A stretch of 55,800 nt of DNA from Alphaproteobacteria bacterium UBA2903 (GTDB lineage: Bacteria > Pseudomonadota > Alphaproteobacteria > CAAGCB01 > CAG-977). Below the pieces are notes generated by a model. That model was not told the DNA's origin. It did no database searches and saw only the letters and a program-made list of their open reading frames with translations. The stretch lies in contig DEDN01000011.1 in NCBI GenBank assembly GCA_002349565.1, positions 1 to 55,800 on the forward strand. The letters are read 5' to 3'. This document shows positions 8,384-17,153 of the stretch, in pieces (within the stretch, counting starts at the first letter, position 1; every line of letters starts with the position of its first letter). Both the position numbers and the translations under genes were made by a program.

Positions 8384-10534
8384 ATGTTGCGTCAGTTTGA
8401 ATTGGTCGAGCGTGTTCGCTCGTATGATCCGAATGTCGATGAGGAAGCGCTGGACAGGGCGTACGTTTTTGCCGTGAAAATGCACGGGTCGCAAAAACGC
8501 GCGTCGGGCGACCCGTACTTTTCCCATCCCGTCGAGGTCGCGGGTATTCTGACCGAATACAAACTGGACAGCGCGTCGATTATCACCGCGTTGCTTCACG
8601 ACACGATTGAAGACACCGCCGCTTCCTATAACGACATCAAGGAAATGTTCGGCGAGGAAGTCGCCAAACTGGTCGAGGGCGTGACCAAGCTGAGCAAGCT
8701 TCAGCTGCAGTCCGACCAAACCAAGCAGGCGGAAAATTTCCGCAAACTGCTGTTGGCGATGTCGGACGACATCCGCGTGTTGCTGGTCAAGCTTGCCGAC
8801 CGCGTCCACAACATGCGCACCCTCCAATTCCACAAAAACCCCGAAAAGCGCAAGCGTATCGCCCGCGAAACGATGGAAATCTACGCGCCTTTGGCGGAAC
8901 GCATCGGCATGCAGGAAATGAAAAACGAGCTGGAAGACTTGTCTTTCAAGGAACTGTATCCCGAAGCTTACGAATCCATTACGGCGCGTCTGGCTTTCCT
9001 GCGGCAGGAGGGCGGCGATTTGGTCGGGCGCATCATCGCGCGGCTGAAAGACGATTTAAAAGACACGGGGCTGGATATCGAAGTTACGGGGCGTGAAAAA
9101 TCGCCGTATTCGATTTGGCGCAAGATGAAGCGGCAAAACGCGACGTTTGAACAGCTGTGCGACATTATGGCGTTCCGCGTCATCGTGCCGACGGTTGCGG
9201 ACTGTTATCATGTTTTGGGCGTCATTCACACCAAATATCCGATGATTCCGGGACGCTACAAGGATTACATCTCGACCCCGAAACCGAACGGATACCGTTC
9301 GCTGCACACGGGTGTCATCGGTCCCGAAAAGCATCGCATTGAAATTCAAATCAGAACGCGCGAAATGCACGAAGTCGCGGAAATCGGTTTGGCGGCGCAT
9401 TGGCGTTACAAACAGGGCGATTACAAAACTGACGGACGGCAGTTCGCTTGGCTGCGCGAGCTGTTGGACATTATGGAACAGTCCGACAACCCCGAGGAAT
9501 TTTTGGAACATACCAAAATGGAAATGTTCCAAGATCAAGTGTTTTGCTTTTCCCCGAAAGGCGACTTGATTTCCCTGCCCAAAGGCGCGACCGCGATTGA
9601 CTTTGCGTACGCCGTTCATTCAGGGGTGGGCAACCGTTGCGTCGGGGTTAAAATCAACGGGAAAATCCGTCCTTTGCGTACAGTTTTGGTCAACGGCGAC
9701 CAAGTCGAGATTCTGACGTCCAAAACGCAAACCCCGTCGCCCGAATGGGAACGCTTTGCCGTAACGGGCAAGGCGCGCGCCGCCATTCGCCGTTTCGTCC
9801 GCGCGCAAAAACGCGAACAGTACTTGGAGGTCGGACGGCAAATCCTGCAGCGCGCTTATAAATCCGAGGGATACGAATACACCGACAAAAGCCTTGAAAA
9901 CGTTTTGACGAATTTCAAGCAGGCTACTGCCGAGGATTTGGCGGCGGCGGTCGGGGAAGGCGTCATTCAGGCTTCGGATGTTGTCGATTCCGTTTTTCCG
10001 GGGCACAAGTCCCGTTTCGCCCGCGCGGTTGACGCGCTGAAACGCGGCGCCAAGAAAATCAGCGACAAGACCGACCATAAAAAACAAAGCCCGATTAACG
10101 GCTTGATTCCGGGGATGGCGATTAACTTTGCCAAATGCTGCCATCCGTTGCCCGGCGACAGGATTGTCGGCATTGTCACAACGGGCAAGGGCGTGACCAT
10201 TCATACAATCGACTGTCCGACGCTGGAAAAATTTTCGGCGGAACCCGAACGCTGGCTGGACGTGTCGTGGAACGAGGATTCGCTGGAAGGGCAAAGCCAT
10301 GTCGCCCGATTGCGCATTGTTTTAGCAAACCAGCCCGGCAGTTTGGGGACTTTGTCGAACGTGATTGCCAAAAATCACGGCAACATCGCGAATTTGAACA
10401 TTATAGAGCGTTCTTTGGGCTTTTTTGAACTGACCGTGGATATCGAAGTGCATGACGTCAGTCACTTAAACGACATTATGGCGGCTTTGCGCGCCAGTCC
10501 CGGCATCAGTTCCGTCCGCCGTTCGCAGGATTGA
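8384..10534 (+). CDS. rsh: Bifunctional (p)ppGpp synthetase/hydrolase, RelA/SpoT homologue
   Basis: 716 aa with the full long-RSH layout. The HD hydrolase domain has H48, H72-D73 and E76-D77 (LLHDTIEDT), so hydrolysis should be intact. The synthetase domain contains TGREKSPYSIWRKM and YKDYISTPKPNGYRSLHTGV. A TGS domain follows (DQVFCFSPKGDLISLPKGATAIDFAYAVH region), then a conserved-cysteine/zinc-finger region (INFAKCCHPLPGD) and a C-terminal ACT domain (RLRIVLANQPGSLGTLSNVI). It synthesises and degrades the starvation alarmone. Only 2 bp separate it from acpS. In many relatives pdxJ lies at this junction; here it does not. Confidence 0.96.
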   Translation: MLRQFELVERVRSYDPNVDEEALDRAYVFAVKMHGSQKRASGDPYFSHPVEVAGILTEYKLDSASIITALLHDTIEDTAASYNDIKEMFGEEVAKLVEGVTKLSKLQLQSDQTKQAENFRKLLLAMSDDIRVLLVKLADRVHNMRTLQFHKNPEKRKRIARETMEIYAPLAERIGMQEMKNELEDLSFKELYPEAYESITARLAFLRQEGGDLVGRIIARLKDDLKDTGLDIEVTGREKSPYSIWRKMKRQNATFEQLCDIMAFRVIVPTVADCYHVLGVIHTKYPMIPGRYKDYISTPKPNGYRSLHTGVIGPEKHRIEIQIRTREMHEVAEIGLAAHWRYKQGDYKTDGRQFAWLRELLDIMEQSDNPEEFLEHTKMEMFQDQVFCFSPKGDLISLPKGATAIDFAYAVHSGVGNRCVGVKINGKIRPLRTVLVNGDQVEILTSKTQTPSPEWERFAVTGKARAAIRRFVRAQKREQYLEVGRQILQRAYKSEGYEYTDKSLENVLTNFKQATAEDLAAAVGEGVIQASDVVDSVFPGHKSRFARAVDALKRGAKKISDKTDHKKQSPINGLIPGMAINFAKCCHPLPGDRIVGIVTTGKGVTIHTIDCPTLEKFSAEPERWLDVSWNEDSLEGQSHVARLRIVLANQPGSLGTLSNVIAKNHGNIANLNIIERSLGFFELTVDIEVHDVSHLNDIMAALRASPGISSVRRSQD

Positions 10535-10536
10535 CG

Positions 10537-10932
10537 ATGATTATCGGGTTGGGGACGGATTTGACGGACATCCGCCGTATTGAAAAAGCTTTCAGCCGTT
10601 TCGGAGACGCATTTGCCAACCGCATCTTTACCGAAAGCGAACAGGCGTATTGCAACGCTAAGCCCGAAAAAAAACGGATTTGCGCCTATGCCGCGCGCTT
10701 TGCCGCCAAAGAAGCCTGCTCAAAAGCTTTGGGAACGGGAATGCGCGGAATTTCGTGGACGGAAATGGAAATCGTGTCACAGCCGAGCGGCAAGCCCGAG
10801 CTGGTTTTGACAGGCGGCGCGTTAAAACGGATGCATGCTTTGACGGGCGGAAAGAAAGGCTTTTTAAATGTTTCTTTGACGGATGAATCGCCGTATGCTA
10901 TGGCTACCGTCATCTTGAGTACCGATTCTTGA
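10537..10932 (+). CDS. acpS: Holo-[acyl-carrier-protein] synthase
   Basis: 131 aa, start at 10537 two bases after the rsh stop. Begins MIIGLGTDLTDIRRIEKA, with the Mg-binding Asp of the GTDL motif. The second signature, AARFAAKEACSKALGTGMRG, carries the catalytic/metal Glu. It transfers 4'-phosphopantetheine from CoA to apo-ACP, activating fatty-acid synthesis. The length matches the family (about 120-130 aa). Confidence 0.95.
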   Translation: MIIGLGTDLTDIRRIEKAFSRFGDAFANRIFTESEQAYCNAKPEKKRICAYAARFAAKEACSKALGTGMRGISWTEMEIVSQPSGKPELVLTGGALKRMHALTGGKKGFLNVSLTDESPYAMATVILSTDS

Positions 10933-10949
10933 AAACAGGAGGAATCATT

Positions 10950-11690
10950 ATGGAAGAAAAAAACACGCAGGGCGGTTTTTGGGAAACGACAAAAACGGTT
11001 GTTTATGCCGTTTTGATCGCTTTGTTCATTCGCACGGTCTTTGCCGAACCGTTCAGCATTCCGTCGGGTTCGATGATTCCGACTTTGCTGGTCGGGGATT
11101 ACCTGTTTGTGTCCAAGATGTCCTACGGCTACAGCAAACATTCCCTGCCGCTGAGCATGCCGCTGATCAAAGGGCGCATTTTTTACACGCAACCCGAACG
11201 CGGCGATGTGATTGTGTTCAAAATGCCCTCCGACAATAAAACGGACTACATCAAACGTCTGATCGGGCTGCCGGGGGACAAGGTTCAGATGAAAGAAGGC
11301 AGACTGTACATCAACGGCGAAAGGGTCGAACGCAAAAGCGAAGGCGAATATGTCATGCGCGATGAGGCTGGCAAAGCGATGCGTTTCGAAAAATACACGG
11401 AAATCCTGCCGAACGGAGTACAACATCCGATTTTGGAAGTGTCGGATACGGGCGTATTCGACGATACCGAAGAATTTACCGTTCCCGAAGATCATTTCTT
11501 TATGATGGGGGACAACCGCGACAATTCGTTGGACAGCCGTTCGGTCAAAGTCGGCTTTGTGCCGAAAAACAATCTGGTCGGCAAAGCGAAGTTCCTGTTT
11601 TTCTCGCATGACGATTCCGTCGCGTGGTGGCAGATCTACAAGTGGCCGATGGCTGTCCGCTGGTCGCGCTTGTTCAACGGAATCAAATAA
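10950..11690 (+). CDS. lepB: Signal peptidase I
   Basis: 246 aa. The start at 10950 follows a perfect AGGAGG (10937-10942). One N-terminal TM helix (about residues 14-32) leads to the catalytic Ser in PSGSMIPTL (S41). The general-base Lys is K102 in DYIKRLIGLPGD, and box E is GDNRDNSLDSR. Cleaves signal peptides of exported proteins at the outer face of the inner membrane. Its stop codon shares a base with the rnc start. Confidence 0.96.
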   Translation: MEEKNTQGGFWETTKTVVYAVLIALFIRTVFAEPFSIPSGSMIPTLLVGDYLFVSKMSYGYSKHSLPLSMPLIKGRIFYTQPERGDVIVFKMPSDNKTDYIKRLIGLPGDKVQMKEGRLYINGERVERKSEGEYVMRDEAGKAMRFEKYTEILPNGVQHPILEVSDTGVFDDTEEFTVPEDHFFMMGDNRDNSLDSRSVKVGFVPKNNLVGKAKFLFFSHDDSVAWWQIYKWPMAVRWSRLFNGIK

Positions 11691-12355
11691 TGAAAAAGGT
11701 CAATGTTTCGGAGCTGTACGGCGTTTTGGGATATTCGTTCAAAGACGAAACCCTTTTGCGCCGTGCGCTGACTTTGGGTTTCGGGGATCACTTCAACGGC
11801 TATGAACGGCTGGAATTTCTGGGCGACCGCGTTTTGGGGCTGACCGTTGCGACGATGCTGTTCGAAAGTTTCCCGAATGAACCCGAGGGCGACTTGGCGC
11901 GCCGTTTCGCGCAGCTGACCCGCGCCGAAACATTGGCGATCGTATCGGAAAAACTGGGCTTTAAAAATTATTTGACGTGCCTGCATTCGGGGACGAAAGC
12001 GGATGTGACCAAAGCGGTGCTGTCCGATATTTGCGAAGCCGTTATTGCCGCGATTTACCGCGACAGCGACTTTGAAACGGCGGCGGCTTTTGTGCGCAAA
12101 CATTGGGAAAAGCTGATGCATGAACTGGCTTTGCCGCCTGTCGACGCGAAAACCCGCTTGCAGGAAGCCGCTCAAGCCCGCAAACTGCCTTTGCCCGTTT
12201 ATACCGAACTGGAACGGACGGGACCCGATCACAGCCCCGTTTTCGTTATGCAGGTTGAAGTGCAGGGATTTGAGCCTTGCACGGCGCGCGGTCCGTCCAA
12301 ACGCGAAGCGTCTCAAAATGCTGCTGCGGAAATGTTGGGAAAGATGAAAAAATGA
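11690..12355 (+). CDS. rnc: Ribonuclease III
   Basis: 221 aa, starting on the last base of the lepB stop. Catalytic signature ERLEFLGDRVL at residues 39-49 with the acidic metal-binding residues. LSDICEAVIAAIY is the second acidic motif. A C-terminal double-stranded-RNA-binding domain follows (DAKTRLQEAAQARKLPLPVY to GPSKREASQNAAAEML). Cleaves double-stranded RNA in rRNA precursors and regulatory duplexes, so it could also process any antisense pairing in the 25-28 kb island (inference). Confidence 0.96.
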   Translation: MKKVNVSELYGVLGYSFKDETLLRRALTLGFGDHFNGYERLEFLGDRVLGLTVATMLFESFPNEPEGDLARRFAQLTRAETLAIVSEKLGFKNYLTCLHSGTKADVTKAVLSDICEAVIAAIYRDSDFETAAAFVRKHWEKLMHELALPPVDAKTRLQEAAQARKLPLPVYTELERTGPDHSPVFVMQVEVQGFEPCTARGPSKREASQNAAAEMLGKMKK

Positions 12356-13242
12356 CGCGGTGCGGCTTTGTTACTTTGTTGGGCGCGCCGAATGCGGGCA
12401 AATCGACTTTGGTCAATACCATGGTCGGGGCGAAAGTGTCGATTGTATCGCCCAAAGTGCAGACGACGCGCGCCAGAGTGCGCGGCATTGTGGTCAAGGA
12501 TGACTGCGAAATCGTATTGGTGGACACGCCGGGGATTTTCAAACCCAAACGCCGTTTGGACAGGGCGATGGTCGCCGCCGCTTGGCAGGAAGCCGAATAC
12601 ACCGACTTGCGCGTTTTGATGGTGGACGCGCGCCGCGGTTTGGACGACGATACGCGCGCGATTGTGGAATCGCTGCAAAAAAACAAGCTGAAAGCCGTTC
12701 TGGTTTTGAACAAAACCGATTTGGTCAAGCCCGAAAAACTGTTGGAATTGTCCGCGCAGCTGAATGCTTTGCATGATTTCACGGAAACGTTTATGCTCTC
12801 GGCTTCAACAGGCGAGGGCGTCAAGGATTTTGAAAGCTGGCTAGCCCTGCAAATGCCCGAAAGCCCGTTTATGTTTCCCGAAGATCAGGTTTCCGATTTG
12901 CCGAACCGTTTGCTGGCGGCTGAAATTACGCGCGAAAAGCTGTATATGAACTTGAATCAAGAGCTGCCGTATGTCACGACCGTTCTGACGGATTCTTGGA
13001 AAGATTTGGACAACGGTGCGATACGGCTTGACCAGACAATCTTTGTCGAACGCGAAAAACAGCGGCAGATTGTGCTGGGCAAAAACGGGGCGATGATTAA
13101 AAAAATCGGCATGCAGGCGCGCAAAGAACTGGAAGACCTGTTCGAATGCCGCGTTCATCTGTTTTTGTTTGTTAAAGTCCGCGAAAAATGGGGCGACAAT
13201 CCCGAGCTTTACCGCCCGTGGGGACTGGATTTCAATGCCTGA
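12352..13242 (+). CDS. era: GTPase Era
   Basis: 296 aa, ATGA overlap with rnc. The G1 P-loop is GAPNAGKST (residues 11-19), G3 is VDTPGI and G4 is NKTD. The C-terminal KH domain includes VEREKQRQIVLGKNGAMIKKIG, and the protein ends in the usual hydrophobic/aromatic tail (WGDNPELYRPWGLDF). Binds 16S rRNA near its 3' end and helps assemble the 30S subunit. The rnc-era-recO linkage is widely conserved. Confidence 0.96.
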   Translation: MTRCGFVTLLGAPNAGKSTLVNTMVGAKVSIVSPKVQTTRARVRGIVVKDDCEIVLVDTPGIFKPKRRLDRAMVAAAWQEAEYTDLRVLMVDARRGLDDDTRAIVESLQKNKLKAVLVLNKTDLVKPEKLLELSAQLNALHDFTETFMLSASTGEGVKDFESWLALQMPESPFMFPEDQVSDLPNRLLAAEITREKLYMNLNQELPYVTTVLTDSWKDLDNGAIRLDQTIFVEREKQRQIVLGKNGAMIKKIGMQARKELEDLFECRVHLFLFVKVREKWGDNPELYRPWGLDFNA

Positions 13243-13948
13243 ATGGTCGGATTGCGGCGTTATCGTCAATGTCCGCAAATATGCCGAAACGGGCGCGGTC
13301 GTCACTTTCTTTACCCAAGAACACGGTCGGCACAACGCGTTATGTTCAGGCGCGTTTTCCAAACGCAACAGCGGAACTTTCCAAGTCGGCAACTTGGTTC
13401 AAATCGCGTGGAACGCCCGATTGGAAGAACACCTCGGCACGGCGAAAGTCGAGCTGTTGACGCCTTACGCCGCCGCTGTTTTGGCTGATGCCGAACGGTT
13501 AAGTGTTTTGGCGTCGGCGTGCGCTTTGCTGTTGTTGCTGCCCGAACGTGAGCCCAACCCCGATTTTTTTGAAAAAACGGTCAAGCTGCTGGCGGTTTTG
13601 CCGTTCGACGGCTGTTGGGAAGCGTATGCCCGCTGGGAGGTCGATTTACTGTCCGCATTGGGGTTCGGATTGGATTTGTCGGCATGCGCTTTGACGGGGA
13701 AAACGTCGGATTTGTGCTATGTTTCGCCCAAAAGCGGACGCGCCGTCAGCCGTGAAGCGGGCGCGCCGTGGGCGGACAGACTGCTGGTTTTGCCCGCTTT
13801 TTTGACAGACGGGGAAAAATCGGCTGAAAATCGCGAGGAAATTAAAAAAGCATTAAAATTAACGGGTTTTTTCCTTGAAAATTATGGGGCAAAGACGGTA
13901 GACTACCGTATTCCTGTTGCCAGGAATCGCTTAATCGAAAAGGTGTAA
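13235..13948 (+). CDS. recO: DNA repair protein RecO
   Basis: 237 aa, overlapping era by 8 bp. The N-terminal OB-fold begins MPEWSDCGVIVNVRKYAETGAVVTFFT, and the family signature continues through GRHNALCSGAFSKRNSG and FQVGNLVQIAWNARLEEHLG. The single CALTGKTSDLCYVSPKSGRAVS region corresponds to the zinc-binding segment of longer RecOs, with a reduced cysteine set. Mediates RecA loading with RecR in the RecFOR pathway. Two bases separate it from parC. Confidence 0.93.
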   Translation: MPEWSDCGVIVNVRKYAETGAVVTFFTQEHGRHNALCSGAFSKRNSGTFQVGNLVQIAWNARLEEHLGTAKVELLTPYAAAVLADAERLSVLASACALLLLLPEREPNPDFFEKTVKLLAVLPFDGCWEAYARWEVDLLSALGFGLDLSACALTGKTSDLCYVSPKSGRAVSREAGAPWADRLLVLPAFLTDGEKSAENREEIKKALKLTGFFLENYGAKTVDYRIPVARNRLIEKV

Positions 13949-13950
13949 AA

Positions 13951-16164
13951 ATGGAAGTTACGGAAAGAATCAGCGACAAATCCTTTAAGGATATTTTGTC
14001 GCAGGGGTATTTGTCTTACTCGCTGAGCGTCATCGCCGACCGCGCGCTGCCCGACGTTCGCGACGGATTAAAGCCCGTACACCGCCGCATTTTGTACGCG
14101 ATGAACGAATTGCAGCTGAATCCGGCTTCCGGTTTTAAAAAGTGCGCCCGCGTCGTCGGCGACGTCATTGGTAAGTATCACCCGCACGGCGATACCGCCG
14201 TTTACGATGCCATGGTGCGTTTGGCGCAGGACTTTGCCGTTCGCTATCCGCTGGTTGATGGGCAGGGGAACTTCGGCAACGTTGACGGGGACAACGCCGC
14301 CGCCATGCGTTACACCGAAGCGCGCCTGACCGATGTTGCGATGGCGATTATGGAAAACCTGGACGACGGAACGGTCATATTCAATCCGACGTATGACGGC
14401 GACAATCAGGAACCCGCCGTGATGCCGTGCGCTTTTCCGAATTTGCTGGCAAACGGGTCTTCGGGCATTGCGGTCGGGATGGCAACCAACATTCCGCCCC
14501 ACAACGTCGGCGAAATCGCGGACGCTTTGCAGCTGCTGATTAAAAAGCCCGATTGCACGGTCGCAGACTTGCTGCAGCACATCAAAGGTCCGGACTTTCC
14601 GACGGGCGGCGAGCTTGTCGAAGCCCCCGAAAACATCCAAAAAGTGTACGAAACGGGACGTGGCGCGCTGAAAATCCGCGCCAGATGGGAAAAGGAAGAG
14701 CTGTCGCACGGATTGTATCAAATCGTTGTGACGGAAATTCCCTACGGCATTAAAAAATCCGAACTGATTGCCAAAATAGCCAAGCTTCTGCTGGAAAAGA
14801 AGCTGCCGTATCTGGCGGACATCCGCGATGAATCCGCCGAGAACGTGCGTATTGTTCTGGAACCGCGCAACCGCAACATCGAACCCGAACATTTGATGGG
14901 ACATTTGTTCAAGCAAACCGATTTGCAGATTAACTTCAACCTGAACATGAATGTGCTGGACAAAGACCATGTTCCAGGGGTGCGCAATCTGAAAGAAGTG
15001 CTGCAGGCGTTTTTGGACCACCGCCAAGACGTGCTTATCCGCCGTTCAACGCACCGCTTGGAAAAAATCAACCACCGCATGGAGATTTTGGAAGGTTTCC
15101 TTATCGCTTATCTGAACTTGGACGAAGTCATCCGCATTATTCGCGAAGAAGACGACGCCAAAGCGTGCTTGATGAAAACGTTTAACTTGACGGAAATTCA
15201 GGCGGATTCCATTTTGAATATGCGTTTGCGTTCCTTGCGCAAACTGGAAGAAATGCAAATCAAGGACGAACACACCGCTTTGGCGCAGGAAAAAGCGGGA
15301 CTGGAGGCTTTGCTGGTTGACGAAGCTTTGCGCTGGAAAGCCATTTCCGCCGAAGTCGCCGTAATGAAAAAGAAATTCGGTCAAACGACGGCTTTGGGCA
15401 AACGCCGCACTTTGATTTCGGGCGCGGTCGAGGAAATCGAAGTCCCCGTCGAAGCCATGATCGAAAAAGAACCGATTACCGTTATTCTGTCCGAAAAAGG
15501 CTGGATACGCTCCGTCAAAGGGCATATCGCTTTGGACGACGACATCAAATTCAAGGACGGCGACAAACTGAAATTCGGGCTGCATGTTCAGACGACGGAC
15601 AAAATTTTGCTGTTTGCGACGAACGGGCGTTTCTACACGCTGCTGGCGGACAAACTGCCGCGCGGTCGCGGATTCGGCGAACCGTTGCGCCTGTCCATCG
15701 ATTTGCCCGAAGAAGACGACATCGTTTGCATGTTCGTGTATCAAACGGGGCGGAAACGCTTGATTGTATCCAAACGCGGCAAAGGCTTTGCGGTCAAGGA
15801 AGACGACTTGGTTGCACAAACCCGCAACGGCAGAATCATCTTGAATTTGGCGCAAGGCGATACGGCGAAGTTTTGCCTGCCGTTTGAAGGCGACACGGTT
15901 GCCGTTGTCGGCGACAACAGAAAACTGCTGATTTTCGATGCGTTGGAAATTCCGGAAATGACGCGCGGGCAGGGCGTCTTTATGCAGAAATATCCCGAAG
16001 GCGTTTCCGTTTCCGACATCAAATTGTTCAACAAAGCCGACGGCTTGGCATATCCGTGCGGCGGCGGAACGCGGATTGAAACCAATCTGGTCGGCTGGAC
16101 GGGGCATCGCGCCCAGGTCGGCAAAATGCCGCCTGTCGGGTTCCCGAAAAGCAACAGATTTTAA
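13951..16164 (+). CDS. parC: DNA topoisomerase IV subunit A
   Basis: 737 aa. Catalytic Tyr121 lies in AAMRYTEARLT. The N-terminal breakage-reunion domain holds the quinolone-resistance region HPHGDTAVYDAMVRLAQDF; the residue aligned with E. coli ParC Ser80 is Thr82 and that aligned with Glu84 is Asp86. The C-terminal half has a degenerate beta-pinwheel (about residues 500-735), shorter than that of GyrA and without a GyrA-box, which supports ParC over GyrA. Decatenates daughter chromosomes with ParE, which is not in the window. pagP begins 3 bp downstream. Confidence 0.94.
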   Translation: MEVTERISDKSFKDILSQGYLSYSLSVIADRALPDVRDGLKPVHRRILYAMNELQLNPASGFKKCARVVGDVIGKYHPHGDTAVYDAMVRLAQDFAVRYPLVDGQGNFGNVDGDNAAAMRYTEARLTDVAMAIMENLDDGTVIFNPTYDGDNQEPAVMPCAFPNLLANGSSGIAVGMATNIPPHNVGEIADALQLLIKKPDCTVADLLQHIKGPDFPTGGELVEAPENIQKVYETGRGALKIRARWEKEELSHGLYQIVVTEIPYGIKKSELIAKIAKLLLEKKLPYLADIRDESAENVRIVLEPRNRNIEPEHLMGHLFKQTDLQINFNLNMNVLDKDHVPGVRNLKEVLQAFLDHRQDVLIRRSTHRLEKINHRMEILEGFLIAYLNLDEVIRIIREEDDAKACLMKTFNLTEIQADSILNMRLRSLRKLEEMQIKDEHTALAQEKAGLEALLVDEALRWKAISAEVAVMKKKFGQTTALGKRRTLISGAVEEIEVPVEAMIEKEPITVILSEKGWIRSVKGHIALDDDIKFKDGDKLKFGLHVQTTDKILLFATNGRFYTLLADKLPRGRGFGEPLRLSIDLPEEDDIVCMFVYQTGRKRLIVSKRGKGFAVKEDDLVAQTRNGRIILNLAQGDTAKFCLPFEGDTVAVVGDNRKLLIFDALEIPEMTRGQGVFMQKYPEGVSVSDIKLFNKADGLAYPCGGGTRIETNLVGWTGHRAQVGKMPPVGFPKSNRF

Positions 16165-16167
16165 CCG

Positions 16168-16713
16168 ATGTTCAACAGCGCTGCTTTATTGATTTTTTCG
16201 GCGGTTTTTCTGTTTGCTTTTCCCGTAAAAGCTACTGTCAAGGAATATGCGGCTGAAGTGCGCCATGATGTCGGAAAGATTTTAAAAAGCGGCAACTGGG
16301 ATATGTATGTCCCCGTCAACACTTGGCACAATCGGGACATGTACGACAAGAAAAAGACGGATTCCTACAATGAAATGCCGTGGGGCTTCGGTATCGGAAA
16401 GCATATTTATCAAGGCAATACGATGCGCGGAGTATACGCCATGGCGTTCAGCGATTCCCACAGCAAAGTCGAACCGATTGTCGGATATCTGCGCCAATGG
16501 AATTATTATTTTGACAATGATAAAGACTTTTCCGTCGGAGCGGGGTATACTTTGGGCGTAACATTCCGCCATGAATACAATTATTTGCCAATTCCCGCCC
16601 CTTTGCCTATTTTCGGAATAAAATACGGGAAATTGTCCGTTCAGGCGACTTACATCCCCGGACCGTACAACACGTTCAATGTGTTGTTCACATGGTTGAG
16701 ATACGAATTTTAA
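16168..16713 (+). CDS. pagP: Lipid A palmitoyltransferase PagP
   Basis: 181 aa with an N-terminal signal peptide (about residues 1-22). The mature protein matches the PagP pattern closely: NWDMYVPVNTWHNRDMYDKK carries catalytic His54 (E. coli His33), KTDSYNEMPWGFGIGK follows, and VYAMAFSDSHSKVEPIVGY holds Asp96-Ser97 (E. coli Asp76-Ser77). The C-terminus FTWLRYEF ends in Phe, as in outer-membrane barrels. PagP moves a palmitate from a phospholipid to lipid A at the outer leaflet, protecting against cationic peptides and membrane stress. Only 3 bp from parC and without a strong ribosome site, so it is likely translated from the parC transcript. PagP is best known from gammaproteobacteria, which makes its place here notable. 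Confidence 0.92.
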   Translation: MFNSAALLIFSAVFLFAFPVKATVKEYAAEVRHDVGKILKSGNWDMYVPVNTWHNRDMYDKKKTDSYNEMPWGFGIGKHIYQGNTMRGVYAMAFSDSHSKVEPIVGYLRQWNYYFDNDKDFSVGAGYTLGVTFRHEYNYLPIPAPLPIFGIKYGKLSVQATYIPGPYNTFNVLFTWLRYEF

Positions 16714-16766
16714 AAATTACGAACGTCGCTCCCGTTTGTCGCCGAACTCACGCTGCATTATAAAAT

Positions 16767-16872
16767 GCGGATAGGGTGAGGTTGTTCGCTTCGCTCACCC
16801 CTCAAGGGGGACGCTCGGGCTTTGCCCTGTGCGTCGTCAGCTCGCTGACCGAACTTACTTCGCGAGTTCTCA
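16767..16872 (-). other. tRNA 3'-end-like fragment and stem cluster
   Basis: Bases 16767-16780 are identical to the 3' end of the tRNA-Ser gene (16938-16951). On the minus strand they are preceded by a hairpin (GGTGAG and CTCACC arms, 16775-16799), so the segment reads like a T-arm plus acceptor 3' strand. Next to it lie more short stems: CCCCT/GGGG, GGGC/GCCC, GTCAGC/GCTGAC (perfect) and GAACT/AGTTC. No gene is visible between 16714 and 16935. It may be a tRNA remnant, an attachment-site scar or a structured repeat. Confidence 0.4.
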
Positions 16873-16896
16873 TCTCACACTTCTATATTCATTATT

Positions 16897-16934
16897 CACA
16901 AAAAAAAGCCCCGTAATCGGGGCTTTTTTTGTGA
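16897..16934 (-). terminator. Bidirectional intrinsic terminator of tRNA-Ser
   Basis: AAAAAAAGCCCCG and CGGGGCTTTTTTT flank a short TAAT loop (stem about 16901-16930), with T-tracts on both strands. It sits directly after the tRNA 3' end on the minus strand and can also end transcripts coming from pagP. Confidence 0.9.
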
Positions 16935-16935
16935 A

Positions 16936-17025
16936 TGGCGGATAGGGTGAGATTCGAACTCACGAACTCCGTAAAGAGTCGCCGGTTTTCAAGACCGGTG
17001 CATTCAACCGCTCTGCCACCTATCC
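16936..17025 (-). tRNA. tRNA-Ser (anticodon UGA)
   Basis: 90 nt including an encoded CCA. The acceptor stem is GGATAGG with CCTATCC, discriminator G, then CCA. The anticodon loop is CTTGAAA with anticodon TGA. A long variable arm (GACTCTTTACGGAGTT region) marks a class II serine tRNA. The T-arm is GTGAG TTCGAAT CTCAC. It would read UCA and related UCN codons. Confidence 0.95.
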
Positions 17026-17153
17026 GCAAAGCAAATGCATTTTTGCCGATTTTCAACGGAAATGCAAGAAAAATATAAACAATGTTTCTTGATGCTTTTT
17101 GGTTTAAAATCAGGCATTATATTTATAGATTCAATTTGACAAAGAGGATGCAA

